Shown here piece by piece: positions 25,906-35,310 of a DNA stretch of 64,000 nucleotides. A program made the position numbers and the translations under genes. The notes below the pieces were generated by a model that ran no database searches, had not been told where the DNA came from, and saw only the letters and a list, made by a program, of their open reading frames with translations. The stretch covers positions 1 through 64,000 of the forward strand of contig CAWFGS010000002.1 in assembly GCA_963815535.1 (NCBI GenBank), read 5' to 3'. Source of the stretch: CAWFGS01 sp963815535. GTDB taxonomy: Bacteria > Pseudomonadota > Alphaproteobacteria > Sphingomonadales > Sphingomonadaceae. Positions within the stretch are counted from its first letter, which is position 1. Each line of letters begins with the position of its first letter.

Positions 25906-27336
25906 TCATTCAACATTCTGCGCTTTCGCTGCCGTTCGCTCGGGAAGTGGATATCGAAGGCTAAGGATATCGCCCTCGATCTCATGTGATCGGGCGAATT
26001 TCGTGATTTGTTCGGTCAAGCTCGGGCGAGAAATCGCGGTGAAACCGGATGCCAACTTCGAAAGCGCGGATACGGCTATCAGCTGCGCGAGTTCGTCACC
26101 CGTGAACGCTTCTTTGATCGGTTTGGTGAACCGGGCTGGCGCGGCGAAGGGAGTTTGCGCGGCGAGCCATGCGAGTCTGAGCGCCATTTGCTCGCGCGCA
26201 ACGAACCAGTCATTGGACTGTAGCCCTGCAGCGACCGCGTAACAGCGATTGATCCGTTCGATCGCGGCAGACGATCCGTCCGATCGCAGATAGGCATGCC
26301 AGCCTGCATCAGTTGCGAGATATAGATCCCTTGCGGCTATTGCCGCGACCCTCATCATCAATAGGGGCAGATCGGCAGCTAGAAACGGATCGCGTTCGTT
26401 GCCTTGGAGAGAAATGATCGACGAATAAAAACTGCGCGCTTCCTCGACCGTTTCTGTTGGCCAGAGTTTCAGCCAGTCAGGCAGATCGGCTACCTTTACG
26501 AGGGCGCACGCCTTGGTAGCTGCCTCTCGGTTTCTGGTGGATAATGATCGAGAGGAGGGGGCCTCAAAAGACCTCGTTCGGGCAGTGGTCGAACATTCTG
26601 GATAGTTGCCACCGGTCATGTCGCTGACGGATGTCAAAAGGTTTCGGAGCCCGTTGAGCGCGGCAAGTCGCGATAGGACTGTCGCAGCGTTGGCGTGGTT
26701 GGACCGGTTGTGCCGGGTTTGCGAATAGAAATTCTGCAACAGGTTGCCGTCTACCGGGCCGCGAGCGGCTGCTTCGACGATGCGGGCCAGGATATCCTCT
26801 TCATCGACCGTCATCCGCATGGATGCGTTTTGCCGTGCGAACGCCGTTGTCAGGTTAGGAGCATCGGCTTCGATTGCGGACGCTGCGCGCTTCGCGAATT
26901 CTGCAGACAGACTGAGGATATCGCCCGAACAGCACTGCTCGTCCATTCTTTTCCCTTCAGTAGGATCGGCTGCACACGACTGCGCACCGGTCGGGACGAA
27001 TTGACCGAAGGGGGAGTGCCTGGCGCCTTCAATCAGACGTTCAGGCTTTATATCGGCCATTTGGGGCGTATCGTTCTGTCTCCCGAGTATGAGTTCGAAA
27101 CGATCGGCGTGCATAAGTGCGCTGAGGTCGGTGGGACCATCGATGTTGTAATCACCTAGGAGTATCTGCGGGAGCCTAGTCCGACCGGAGGAATAAATAC
27201 CTCGTGCGTTGGCGATAGGATCCCCGCTCACATCATGTTCGGTGAAACCGTAACCGCCTTCACGCAGGAGCTGCTTGGCGCTCGCGCCCCGCGGACAGCC
27301 GCTTGCGGTGAAGATGTCGATTGGAGCGCGTGCCAT
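25906..27336 (-). CDS. Degenerate paralog of glutaredoxin-AhpD fusion, 476 aa
   Basis: The N-terminus APIDIFTASGCPRG is a glutaredoxin start in which the second active Cys is Gly, leaving a monothiol CPRG (Cys14). RLPQILLGDYNIDGPTDLSAL matches the glutathione site of the 18639 protein. The C-terminal 130 residues match that protein closely (RLAWLAAQTPFAAPARF, and the ending ILSLRYPLPE). In between, the HGCNYCQVH peroxidatic motif is absent and replaced by unrelated sequence with an EQCCSGD motif. It is thus a paralog that lost the AhpD chemistry. ATG 27336 is chosen; the frame extends to 27627 but would cross into the divergent LysR gene. It heads a unit with MipA and TetR. Confidence 0.75.
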   Translation of the reverse strand: MARAPIDIFTASGCPRGASAKQLLREGGYGFTEHDVSGDPIANARGIYSSGRTRLPQILLGDYNIDGPTDLSALMHADRFELILGRQNDTPQMADIKPERLIEGARHSPFGQFVPTGAQSCAADPTEGKRMDEQCCSGDILSLSAEFAKRAASAIEADAPNLTTAFARQNASMRMTVDEEDILARIVEAAARGPVDGNLLQNFYSQTRHNRSNHANAATVLSRLAALNGLRNLLTSVSDMTGGNYPECSTTARTRSFEAPSSRSLSTRNREAATKACALVKVADLPDWLKLWPTETVEEARSFYSSIISLQGNERDPFLAADLPLLMMRVAAIAARDLYLATDAGWHAYLRSDGSSAAIERINRCYAVAAGLQSNDWFVAREQMALRLAWLAAQTPFAAPARFTKPIKEAFTGDELAQLIAVSALSKLASGFTAISRPSLTEQITKFARSHEIEGDILSLRYPLPERTAAKAQNVE

Positions 27337-27409
27337 AGGTTCGTCCGGTTTAGGTTGGCTTGGACTATCGTTATGACCTGCTGGAACTGCTGGCGTAACG
27401 CCCAACCTC

Positions 27410-27437
27410 GGAACATTGCGGTTTGTTTTTGGAACGC
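27410..27437. promoter_or_regulatory. 28-bp shared upstream motif, copy B
   Basis: On the plus strand it begins GGAACATTGCGGTTT and ends TGGAACGC. It lies 73 bp upstream of the degenerate glutaredoxin-like gene and 103 bp before the divergent LysR gene, a normal place for a LysR-type binding site. Confidence 0.5.
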
Positions 27438-27540
27438 GGACTGGCCTGCAATGTGTTATAGGGGGAACGGATGTGGAATGACTGAAGCGCTGGCAACCTT
27501 GGTGTAGCAAGCCATCAGCTGGCGGAAGGATAGGGATACG

Positions 27541-28431
27541 ATGAGAGCCAACCCTGACGATCTGATCGCATTCGCGGCCATAGTCGAAGCGGGAGGCATC
27601 ACTGCCGCGACCCGTAATACGACACATTCGAAGGCAACCTTGTCCCGCGCCCTCACGCGCCTTGAAGATCAGGCGGGAGCGCCCTTGTTCGATCGCCTGC
27701 CGCGCGGACTAAAGCTTACTCCGCTCGGCGATACCCTGGTGAGGAGTGCGCAGCGGACGGTAGCTGCGGCAGGAGAAGCGGACGATGTGCTTCGCGGTGC
27801 GAAGGATGATCCTCAAGGTCAGCTCAATATAGCCACTTCGAGCTTGCTCGGGCGGCAAATCATGGGGCCGGCAATCGCTGATTTCGCGCGCAAATGGCCG
27901 GACCTACGACCCAATCTTATAATTTCACACCGGCCAGTCGATCCGGTCGAGGAGGACATGGATATCGTCTTCCGCATCGGCCGGCCAGAGCAACCACAGC
28001 TTGTCGCTAGGCGGATGGCCACGTTGGAGATGCGGCTTTGGACATCACGAGAACGACTGGGCGACCTGGATCCTAGAAGCTTCGATACGGTGTCGGGTTT
28101 GGGTCGTGTCCTGATCCAGAGCCCTATGCTTCCGACCGATTGGTTATTGACGAATGACAAGACTGGCGAAACGCACGTGTTCGACGACGAACCGGTCATT
28201 TGCGTTGGAGAACCCGGTGTCGCGCATTCGGTGATCATGGCTGGTTTCGGCATGACGATGCTCCCAACTACCGTCGCCAACCCGGTGCGGAAGAGCGACC
28301 GGCTCGCTTTGCTTCTGCCCGAATGGCGGGGTGAGGATGTAGAACTTTACGCGGTCATGCCGGCGCGCCGATCCCAGATACCGGCCGTGCGGCAATTCAT
28401 CGACTATCTCGCCGAGTTCATCAAACGCTAG
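27541..28431 (+). CDS. LysR-family transcriptional regulator, 296 aa
   Basis: The N-terminal winged helix has the LysR form: LIAFAAIVEAGGITAATRNTTHSKATLSRALTRLEDQAGAPLFDRLPRGLKLTPLG. The effector-binding domain follows (about 88-296) in two lobes. ATG 27541 has an AGGA site 9 bp upstream. It is transcribed divergently from the glutaredoxin-like/MipA/TetR unit with 204 bp between, which is the classic arrangement for a LysR protein and its target. The 28-bp motif in that gap is its best candidate site (inference). Confidence 0.88.
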   Translation: MRANPDDLIAFAAIVEAGGITAATRNTTHSKATLSRALTRLEDQAGAPLFDRLPRGLKLTPLGDTLVRSAQRTVAAAGEADDVLRGAKDDPQGQLNIATSSLLGRQIMGPAIADFARKWPDLRPNLIISHRPVDPVEEDMDIVFRIGRPEQPQLVARRMATLEMRLWTSRERLGDLDPRSFDTVSGLGRVLIQSPMLPTDWLLTNDKTGETHVFDDEPVICVGEPGVAHSVIMAGFGMTMLPTTVANPVRKSDRLALLLPEWRGEDVELYAVMPARRSQIPAVRQFIDYLAEFIKR

Positions 28432-28447
28432 CCGACGATCGCCGGTT

Positions 28448-30046
28448 TCAGGACTGCTCCGCCAGATAAAGCATCTGCGATGGGAAGGCGAAACCGGGCC
28501 CATTCTCGGCGACCGCATTCATAATCCGCAATATGAGTTGCTGTTGGATTGCAAGGAACGCTTCGTAATCCGCGCACACAACGTAAGCGAATATCTCCAG
28601 ATCGATAGAATGGCTTGCCAGATGCACGAGCCTGACGCGTCCAGGTTCGGGATCGACATCCTCGTTCTTGCTAAGAATATCAGTCAGGGCCGTGATAGTC
28701 GTCTCGATCTGCGCAGGTGTCGTTTCATAGCGTAGCCCCAACACGTGCTTGAAGAGGAAGCGATCCCGCTGCGTGTAATTCTCCAATTGCATTGCGGAGA
28801 ACTCGCCGTTGGGGATTGTAACCACCGTCCGGTCCAACGTCCGCACGCGTGTAGAGCGTATTCCGATCTGCTCGATGGTCCCGGTCTTGTCACCGAATCT
28901 ACCGAAGTCTCCGATCTTCACCGGACGGTCGGCGATGAGGGTGAGACTGCCGATGAGGTTTTCGAAGAGTTTCTGCGCGCCCAGGGCGATCGCAAGGCCG
29001 CCGACCCCCAAGGCGGCAAGCCCCGCGGTCACGTCCACACCGAGTGCTCGCAGGCAGAAGATCACGAATACCGCTGCGATCAAGCCTTTAGCGATTCGTG
29101 TCGCGAAGCTGATGGTGGAGAAGGCGGTCAATTGTCCGCGGTTGGACATGCGCGTTAGGGCGGCTTGCGCGATGGCGTCGGTCAATCGCCATAGGAGCCA
29201 TCCAGCTGCGAACCACCATGCGAACTGCACCATCCAGTCAACCTTGTAGCGGGCGACGATCGACACTCCGATCTGGTCGATGCCCAATTCGAAAATTATG
29301 GTTGCAAGAAACAACCGCATGGGAGGTTCTGATGCTTCGACGAAACGTAAAATTTGAGTCCCGTTCTCCCTTCGTCCGACCCACCGGGCGGAGAGCAGCC
29401 GTATTCTCGTGGCGATCCACGCGAGGAGAGTGCTTGCAATCGCGAACGCGCCCAGCACGATCCACTGCGCCAGGGGAACCCCGCTCAGTAAGGGCTGGTC
29501 CGGGAGTTCATCAAGCATGTCGGCCGCTTCGTTCGCATCGCGGTTCTGAACAGTCTGCGGTTCGAGCCTGTCGAGCGTGTCGTCGCTTATCAGCCATACG
29601 CGCAAATCGTTCCGTGTCGTTCTGATGGCGATTATGGGGTTAGCTACACCGTCATCGGATATCTTCAACGTGCCGATCATCTCTCGGTCGGGGTCGACTT
29701 CGTCAGTCGCGTCTCCTGCAGGTTCATCGCTCAACTCGCCCACGCTTATGAAAGCGCCGTTCCGGTCCAATGCCTGTTTGAACCGCCGAGCTATCGCTGC
29801 GCGGTCTGCGTCCTTCGTCTGAAGATAGCGTGCGGCGTTCTGGAAATCACGCTTCGCCAGTTCAGCGATCAGGCCGCTCACCAGACCTCGCGGCGTATCG
29901 CGCCCCAGTGGGTCCGACCCGATGGGCTCGATGATTTCCTGACTTTCGATATGTTCCGTTTCGGGAATAAGCGGTTGAGCGAAAACCGGCATGCTGATCA
30001 GCAGAAGCGCGCAAAACCCTATGAGCACGCCTAGTCGATGCATCAT
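28448..30046 (-). CDS. MscS-family mechanosensitive channel, about 532 aa
   Basis: The MscS core is clear: pore helix sequence AGLAALGVGGLAIALGAQKLFENLIGSLTLIADRPVKIGD, then the beta domain TGTIEQIGIRSTRVRTLDRTVVTIPNGEF. Several membrane helices precede it, and a periplasmic domain of about 150 residues follows an N-terminal signal (MMHRLGVLIGFCALLLISMPVFA). Such channels release solutes on osmotic downshift. The start is uncertain: ATG 30046 starts the signal peptide cleanly, but Met codons at 30154 and earlier are in frame. Its 3' end is 16 bp from the convergent LysR gene. Motif copy C lies upstream. Confidence 0.87.
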   Translation of the reverse strand: MMHRLGVLIGFCALLLISMPVFAQPLIPETEHIESQEIIEPIGSDPLGRDTPRGLVSGLIAELAKRDFQNAARYLQTKDADRAAIARRFKQALDRNGAFISVGELSDEPAGDATDEVDPDREMIGTLKISDDGVANPIIAIRTTRNDLRVWLISDDTLDRLEPQTVQNRDANEAADMLDELPDQPLLSGVPLAQWIVLGAFAIASTLLAWIATRIRLLSARWVGRRENGTQILRFVEASEPPMRLFLATIIFELGIDQIGVSIVARYKVDWMVQFAWWFAAGWLLWRLTDAIAQAALTRMSNRGQLTAFSTISFATRIAKGLIAAVFVIFCLRALGVDVTAGLAALGVGGLAIALGAQKLFENLIGSLTLIADRPVKIGDFGRFGDKTGTIEQIGIRSTRVRTLDRTVVTIPNGEFSAMQLENYTQRDRFLFKHVLGLRYETTPAQIETTITALTDILSKNEDVDPEPGRVRLVHLASHSIDLEIFAYVVCADYEAFLAIQQQLILRIMNAVAENGPGFAFPSQMLYLAEQS

Positions 30047-30201
30047 ATTAGACGCGTCTGGACCCATCCCTTTCATTGGCTCGGTAGACATTCCGCGTGT
30101 TGTGGAAGGTATCAGGACCGGGCTGCTTTTAGCGTAATTTTCGGCGAAGTTCATATTATAAGATCGTATCGCAGTGTTCGATCGGCGGAACCGCCAACTT
30201 A

Positions 30202-30229
30202 GGAACATGGCGATCCATGCGTGAAACAC
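30202..30229. promoter_or_regulatory. 28-bp shared upstream motif, copy C
   Basis: On the plus strand it begins GGAACATGGCGATCC and ends TGAAACAC, the most diverged of the three copies. It lies 155 bp upstream of the preferred MscS start, or 47 bp upstream of the alternative start at 30154. Confidence 0.4.
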
Positions 30230-30670
30230 CGCATGAGTGATCGAGCTACGTGCGGCCTGATACCGTCTCGCATCGATCTTTTAGCCCTTGTTGCCGATGA
30301 ATACTGGAAACCGAGTTCTTATCGCGAACGACATCGTTGCATTGAAGAACCGTTCCACGAGCGGAACGCACTGGCCGATTATAGGCCGTTCTCTGCCTAC
30401 TGAGATGAGAATACAACCGTCAGGCAAGCAACGATCGATCGGATCGAAGCATCGAAACAGGATAAACTAGAACGTGGTCGGTTCGACCATGTTCACTTCC
30501 TCATCAAATACCTGCGCGCCCCCTCCGTGCGCAGGTCGGCCACTGCATCGCACCGCTTTCCAACCCCTCCCTGTTGCGGTGCGGTGGCCTTACTCTCTTC
30601 GGATCCACGGCATCCCCGTGGTTTCCCTTGAAAGTTTCCGAGCGAGGTGTCCTTCAGGCGAAAGACCGAC
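30230..30670. other. Leader of efflux operon, no gene
   Basis: No gene is supported here. The stretch contains a hairpin with arms CCTGCGC (30511-30517) and GCGCAGG (30529-30535) around an 11-base loop, with no T-run. It should contain the efflux operon promoter. The short open frames present lack ribosome sites. Confidence 0.4.
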
Positions 30671-31771
30671 ATGGCTGCTCAGCTTGCGAAACCATTGTTT
30701 CCCATTCTCTTGCTTGGACTGGCCGCATGCTCGCAGGAGCCTGCGCCACTGCCTCCTACCCCGGTTGCCTGGGTAAAGGCAGGACTACAGGATCAATCTG
30801 GAACTCGGACCTTCTCAGGCGCAGTCGGCGCAGGCGAACAGGTCGAGGTCGGTTTCGACGCTGCGGGCCGCATCGTGCGGATGGCGGTGGATGTGGGGGA
30901 CGGGTTCAGGCGCGGGCAGACACTCGCGTGGCTCGACAGTCGCGACGAGGAACTGGCCATTTCCGAAGTGCGCACGCAGGTCGCGAGTGCCCAAGCCCGC
31001 CGGACCGAGGCATTGGCCAATCTGAACCGTGCAGCTGGTCTGGTCGAGAGTGGTGCGATCTCGCGCGCAGAATATGATGCGGCGTTGTCTGCAAGGCAGA
31101 CCATCGACGCCGACATAGCCCGTCTGCAGGTGAACCTGTCATCCGCACAAAAGCGTCTTGCTGACCGCCGCATTCTTGCACCTTATTCAGGCACCGTCGT
31201 CGATAAGATAGCGAGCATCGCGCAGAACGTAGCCGCCAACGAGCCCGTCCTAGAAATTCAGAGCGTCGGCCAGGCACGCGAGATCGAGATCTCCGTGCCG
31301 GAAAATCTGATCGGCACGATGCGCGAAGGTTCGCCGGTGACTATCCGGTTCCCCGTCCTACCCGATGTGCTGGGCTCTGGACGGATCAGCAGGATCGGAT
31401 CGCAGGCAGCTGCCAGAGGTGGTTTCCCGGTCACGATACAGCTCGCCGGCATGCCTGATGGGGTCGTGAATGGCATGACTGCGGAGGTCACTATTGAAAT
31501 CCCTGAAGATCAGAACGAACCCGAATTGTCGCTACCGGGAACGGCGGTGCTCGTCGATAAAGGCGAAGAGCGCTTCGTCTACGTCATCGATCCCAAAAGC
31601 TCGATCGCACGTAAGCGCTCGGTTGCGATCGGTCCGGTCAGCGATGGCGGCGTGGCAATCCGTAAGGGTATCAGATCGGGTGAGGTCGTCGTCTCGAAAG
31701 GTGCCAACTTCCTGCGCGACGGACAGCAAGTGTCGCGCTTGGGTGTCGGCGCACGCAGGATTTCGGAATGA
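30671..31771 (+). CDS. RND efflux periplasmic adaptor lipoprotein, 366 aa
   Basis: The signal LAKPLFPILLLGLAAC ends in a lipobox, so the adaptor is tethered to the inner membrane facing the periplasm. The family order is visible: barrel-sandwich (VEVGFDAAGRIVRMAVDVGDGFRRGQTLAWLD), a coiled-coil hairpin (about 85-140), the second lipoyl half (ILAPYSGTVVDKIASIAQNVAANEPVLEI), then the beta-barrel and membrane-proximal domains. It bridges the RND pump and the outer-membrane channel encoded downstream. ATG 30671 is preferred over 30647 because the hydrophobic signal starts there. Its stop overlaps the DoxX start by 4 nt. Confidence 0.9.
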   Translation: MAAQLAKPLFPILLLGLAACSQEPAPLPPTPVAWVKAGLQDQSGTRTFSGAVGAGEQVEVGFDAAGRIVRMAVDVGDGFRRGQTLAWLDSRDEELAISEVRTQVASAQARRTEALANLNRAAGLVESGAISRAEYDAALSARQTIDADIARLQVNLSSAQKRLADRRILAPYSGTVVDKIASIAQNVAANEPVLEIQSVGQAREIEISVPENLIGTMREGSPVTIRFPVLPDVLGSGRISRIGSQAAARGGFPVTIQLAGMPDGVVNGMTAEVTIEIPEDQNEPELSLPGTAVLVDKGEERFVYVIDPKSSIARKRSVAIGPVSDGGVAIRKGIRSGEVVVSKGANFLRDGQQVSRLGVGARRISE

Positions 31772-32124
31772 ACACGCGCGCCGAAATTCCTTCCGCCCCG
31801 GAACAATGGCTGGTTGCCCTCAAGGTCTTCCTGTCGTTCCTGTTCTTCTGCTTCGGTCTCGCGAAATTAATGCGAGTCGAGGCGATGATGGATGCTTTCT
31901 CCATTCTAGCCATCGGCGATTGGTTCCGCCTCTTTTCGATCGGATGCGACTGGACAGCCGCTCTAGCGATCCTGACGCCCCGCACATCCGCGTTCGGCGC
32001 CTTTCTTATGGCTAGCATCGCGATCGGTGCCGTGATGACGCAGCTGATTCTCGTGAAAGGACCGATCACCTTCCCACTGATCCTGCTGTCGCTGTCTATA
32101 GCCGTTATCTGGAAGGAGTTCTGA
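31768..32124 (+). CDS. DoxX-like membrane protein inside efflux operon, 118 aa
   Basis: Four hydrophobic helices are seen (about 17-36, 48-68, 72-92, 95-113). The segment AIGDWFRLFSIGCDWTAALAIL matches the DoxX protein at 23839. The gene is fully embedded: a 4-nt overlap with the adaptor gene and a 3-bp gap to the RND gene, so it is co-translated with them. A DoxX subunit is not a standard part of tripartite pumps. It may be an accessory that handles redox damage or couples to the respiratory chain (inference). Confidence 0.8.
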   Translation: MNTRAEIPSAPEQWLVALKVFLSFLFFCFGLAKLMRVEAMMDAFSILAIGDWFRLFSIGCDWTAALAILTPRTSAFGAFLMASIAIGAVMTQLILVKGPITFPLILLSLSIAVIWKEF

Positions 32125-32127
32125 GGC

Positions 32128-35100
32128 ATGACTTTGGGCGAGCGGCTTATCGATCTCAAACCGGTCATCTTCCTGGCCGTCATCCTTTTGATGGCGACAG
32201 GAGCCTACAGCTATTTTAACCTGCCGGCGCGTGAAGACCCGGCGATCATCATCCGCACTGCAACGGTCACGACCGCAAATCCGGGCCTTTCGGCCGAGAA
32301 GATGGAGCTGCTGGTCACCAAGACGCTGGAAGAGGCGATCCGCGAACAGGGTGAGGTGGATGAGATCACGTCCACCACGCAGCCTGGCCTTGCAATCATA
32401 AAGATCGAAGTGAAGTCGCAATTTACCGAGCTCGAACAGATCTGGGACGATGTCCGCGACCGCTTGTCGGTCGCCTCGCGCGACCTGCCTGATGGAACGT
32501 CGCCGCCCGTGCTGAACGACGATTTCGGCAGCGTCGCGGCGGTCACGCTGGCGCTCCAGTCGGATTCATTTACGCCTGCAGAACAGTTCGATGTGGCGCA
32601 GCATCTGCGTGACCAGCTCTATTCGATTCCGAACACCAAGAGCGTGGACATCTTGGGAGCGCGTGCCGAGCGAATATACATCGAGATATCGAATGCGCGG
32701 CTTGCCGAACTAGGTATCTCCCCGTCCGAGTTCGCGCGTTCGCTGGCTGAACAGAACGTTGTCCGGGCTAGCGGCGAACTCGATAGCGGCGACCAGAGTT
32801 ACAACATCGAGATATCCGGTAGTTTCGAAACGCTGGAGGACGTGCGCGACGCGTTGATCGTCCTGCGCGGATCGCCGACTCCTATCGCTGTCGGCGACAT
32901 AGTCGAAGTGAAGAGAGGCTATGTCGACCCGCCATCGCGGCGTTCCTACTTTAACGGCAAGCCAGCCATTGTCCTTTCGATGACCATGATCCCCGACAAC
33001 AGCGTGCTCGACTATGGTGAAGCGGCAAGGGAGCGCATCGACGAATTGCGGGCGCGGCTTCCGGCCGGCTACACTCTGGAAACCGCCACCTTCCAGGCCG
33101 ACCAGGTTTCCGATGCCGTTTACGGAGTTACTACCAACGTCCTGCAGACACTTTTGATCGTGTTGGCCGTGGTGGTCTTCTTCCTTGGTCTTCGCACCGG
33201 ACTGATCGTAGGGGCAATCGTGCCCAGCGTTATGCTGATCACTATCGCGGTTATGGGCTTTTACGGCATCAACCTTCAACGCATGAGCCTGGCTACGCTG
33301 GTCATATCTCTGGGCTTGCTCGTCGATAACGGCATTGTCGTAGCGGAGGATTTCAAGAATAGGCTGGACGAGGGTGTCGACCGCCTCGAAGCCATGTCGG
33401 GCACGATCAAGGAACTCGCTTTTCCGCTCCTATCCTCGACGCTCACCACCGTCCTCGTCTTCCTGCCATTGATGCTCGCGGCTCATCAGTCGGGCGAATA
33501 CACCCGCTCGATCTCGCAGGTCGTGCTGATATCGCTGCTGGTTTCCTGGGTTTTGGCGATGACGTTGACGCCTTTAATGTGCACGATCTTCATTAGGGAG
33601 CCGAGCGAGCAGAAGGAGCCGGGACGCATCCGCCGGATTGGGACCGAAGGCTTCGAGAAGCTGAACGAATGGTATGCCGGCATCCTACACCGTCTGTTGA
33701 AAGTGCGCTGGCTGTTCCTTGGCGCGATGGCCGGATTGCTGGTGTTGGCGATCGGCTCGCTTCAATTGGTGCCCAACAAATTCTTCCCTGGTTCCGACCG
33801 TGCGCAGGTGCTGGTCTATTTCGACATGCCCGCCGGTGTCACCGAACGCACCACCGATATCGAGTTGCAAAAGGTGTTCGCCTATCTAGCTGACGAGGAT
33901 GAATGGCCGCATGTCGAAAGCACGGCGGGTTATACCGGCTTCGGCGGCCCACGCTTCGTTCTTTCGTTGGCACCGATTGATCCGGCACCCAACCGGGGCT
34001 TTGCGGTCTTGAACATCGACGACATTGAGAATGTCGCCGACACGAAAGCGCAGCTGCGCACGCAGCTTGCCGAACGCTACCCCGAGGTGAAGGCGCAGGT
34101 TACGAACATGTTCCTTGGGCCGTCCGATCCAACACTTTTCGAGATCGAGGTCAGCGGACCTGATGCACAGGCTGTCTTTGAAGGTGCCAACCGCGTCGCC
34201 GGATTGCTGGCGCAGCAGGAAGGTGCGGTGGATATTCGGCACGACTGGGAAAACCGCGCTCTCGAGTTCGTCGTCGATGTGGATCAGGCCCGCGCAAGAC
34301 GCGCCGGGGTCACCTCCGCGGATGTCGCACGATCGCTCCAACGTTATTTCTCAGGTGAAGAGTTGACGCAGTTCCGGGACGGAGACGAGATATACCCCGT
34401 CGTTCTTCGCGCGCCGGACGATGAACGCCGGAGTGTCGACAGATTGAATGGCGTCACAGTGTTCGCAGCCGCGAACGGAACGAGCGTTCCCTTGCTTCAA
34501 GTCGCCGACATAGAAACGCGTAACGCCTATCCACGGATCGCGCGCGTCGATCTCATGCGCACCGCGACCGTGGAAGCCCGCAATGATATCGTGACCCCGC
34601 AGGACTGGTCTGGTGAGATCGAGGAGTTGCTCGAACCTATCCGCGCGGACCTTCCGCCCGGGCATACCGCCGAGATTGCCGGGATCGTGACCGACAGCGC
34701 AGAAGGGCAGGCCGCACTTGCCGCCAACATTCCATTATGCGTAGCCGCCATCATCCTGCTGCTGGTCCTGCAGTTCAAGGGATATAAGCGACCGATCCTG
34801 ATCCTCCTGACGCTGCCATTGATGATGATCGGTGCGGCGGCCGGTCTGCTCATCATGCGCGCCGACTTCGGTTTCATGGTGATCCTTGGCCTCTATGCGC
34901 TGCTTGGCATCATCATCAACAACGCCATCGTCCTGGTCGATCGCATCGATATCGAACGTGAGGATGATGACGGTATCGACGCGGTCATATCGGCTTCGGT
35001 GCGGAGGTTACGTCCAATTTTGATGACGACGGTGACAACCTTCCTCGGATTGCTGCCCCTCATCATCGCAGTCGACCCGCTATTCTACGGGCTGGCGGTT

Positions 35101-35310
35101 GTGATCGCGTTCGGCTTGGTGGTCGGCACCGTTCTTACACTTGGTGTCGTTCCAGTCCTCTACAGCCTGTTCTTCAAGATCGATCCGGATGGTGGGAATG
35201 ACCCGTCCGAGAACGTTACCACTGAAGAAAGCGAACTCAGCGACCCGCCGCAGTTCGATCAGACGGCAGGTGATGATCAGGCGGACACATCGAAAGGACT
35301 GCCAGCATGA
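32128..35310 (+). CDS. RND-family efflux permease, 1060 aa
   Basis: This is the inner-membrane proton-driven pump of a tripartite exporter. It has the usual length, the N-terminal membrane helix, the porter motif at the start (REDPAIIIRTATVTTANPG), two blocks of membrane helices (about 330-540 and 865-1030) and two periplasmic loops. The proton-relay residues differ from AcrB: TM4 reads LLVDNGIVVAED, so Asp400 is kept but the second Asp is Asn401, and the TM10 Lys is replaced by Asn931 in GIIINNAIVLVD. Such changes mark a separate HAE sub-branch. The substrate is unknown. It is followed with a 4-nt overlap by the outer-membrane gene. Confidence 0.92.
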   Translation: MTLGERLIDLKPVIFLAVILLMATGAYSYFNLPAREDPAIIIRTATVTTANPGLSAEKMELLVTKTLEEAIREQGEVDEITSTTQPGLAIIKIEVKSQFTELEQIWDDVRDRLSVASRDLPDGTSPPVLNDDFGSVAAVTLALQSDSFTPAEQFDVAQHLRDQLYSIPNTKSVDILGARAERIYIEISNARLAELGISPSEFARSLAEQNVVRASGELDSGDQSYNIEISGSFETLEDVRDALIVLRGSPTPIAVGDIVEVKRGYVDPPSRRSYFNGKPAIVLSMTMIPDNSVLDYGEAARERIDELRARLPAGYTLETATFQADQVSDAVYGVTTNVLQTLLIVLAVVVFFLGLRTGLIVGAIVPSVMLITIAVMGFYGINLQRMSLATLVISLGLLVDNGIVVAEDFKNRLDEGVDRLEAMSGTIKELAFPLLSSTLTTVLVFLPLMLAAHQSGEYTRSISQVVLISLLVSWVLAMTLTPLMCTIFIREPSEQKEPGRIRRIGTEGFEKLNEWYAGILHRLLKVRWLFLGAMAGLLVLAIGSLQLVPNKFFPGSDRAQVLVYFDMPAGVTERTTDIELQKVFAYLADEDEWPHVESTAGYTGFGGPRFVLSLAPIDPAPNRGFAVLNIDDIENVADTKAQLRTQLAERYPEVKAQVTNMFLGPSDPTLFEIEVSGPDAQAVFEGANRVAGLLAQQEGAVDIRHDWENRALEFVVDVDQARARRAGVTSADVARSLQRYFSGEELTQFRDGDEIYPVVLRAPDDERRSVDRLNGVTVFAAANGTSVPLLQVADIETRNAYPRIARVDLMRTATVEARNDIVTPQDWSGEIEELLEPIRADLPPGHTAEIAGIVTDSAEGQAALAANIPLCVAAIILLLVLQFKGYKRPILILLTLPLMMIGAAAGLLIMRADFGFMVILGLYALLGIIINNAIVLVDRIDIEREDDDGIDAVISASVRRLRPILMTTVTTFLGLLPLIIAVDPLFYGLAVVIAFGLVVGTVLTLGVVPVLYSLFFKIDPDGGNDPSENVTTEESELSDPPQFDQTAGDDQADTSKGLPA

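Noticed and set aside
27337..27627. N-terminal extension of the degenerate glutaredoxin-like protein
   Set aside because: The extra 97 codons have no family resemblance and would overlap the divergent LysR gene and its promoter; the ATG at 27336 aligns with the paralog.
30511..30535. Hairpin CCTGCGC/GCGCAGG as a terminator
   Set aside because: No T-run follows and it lies in the leader of the efflux operon, so its role is unclear.
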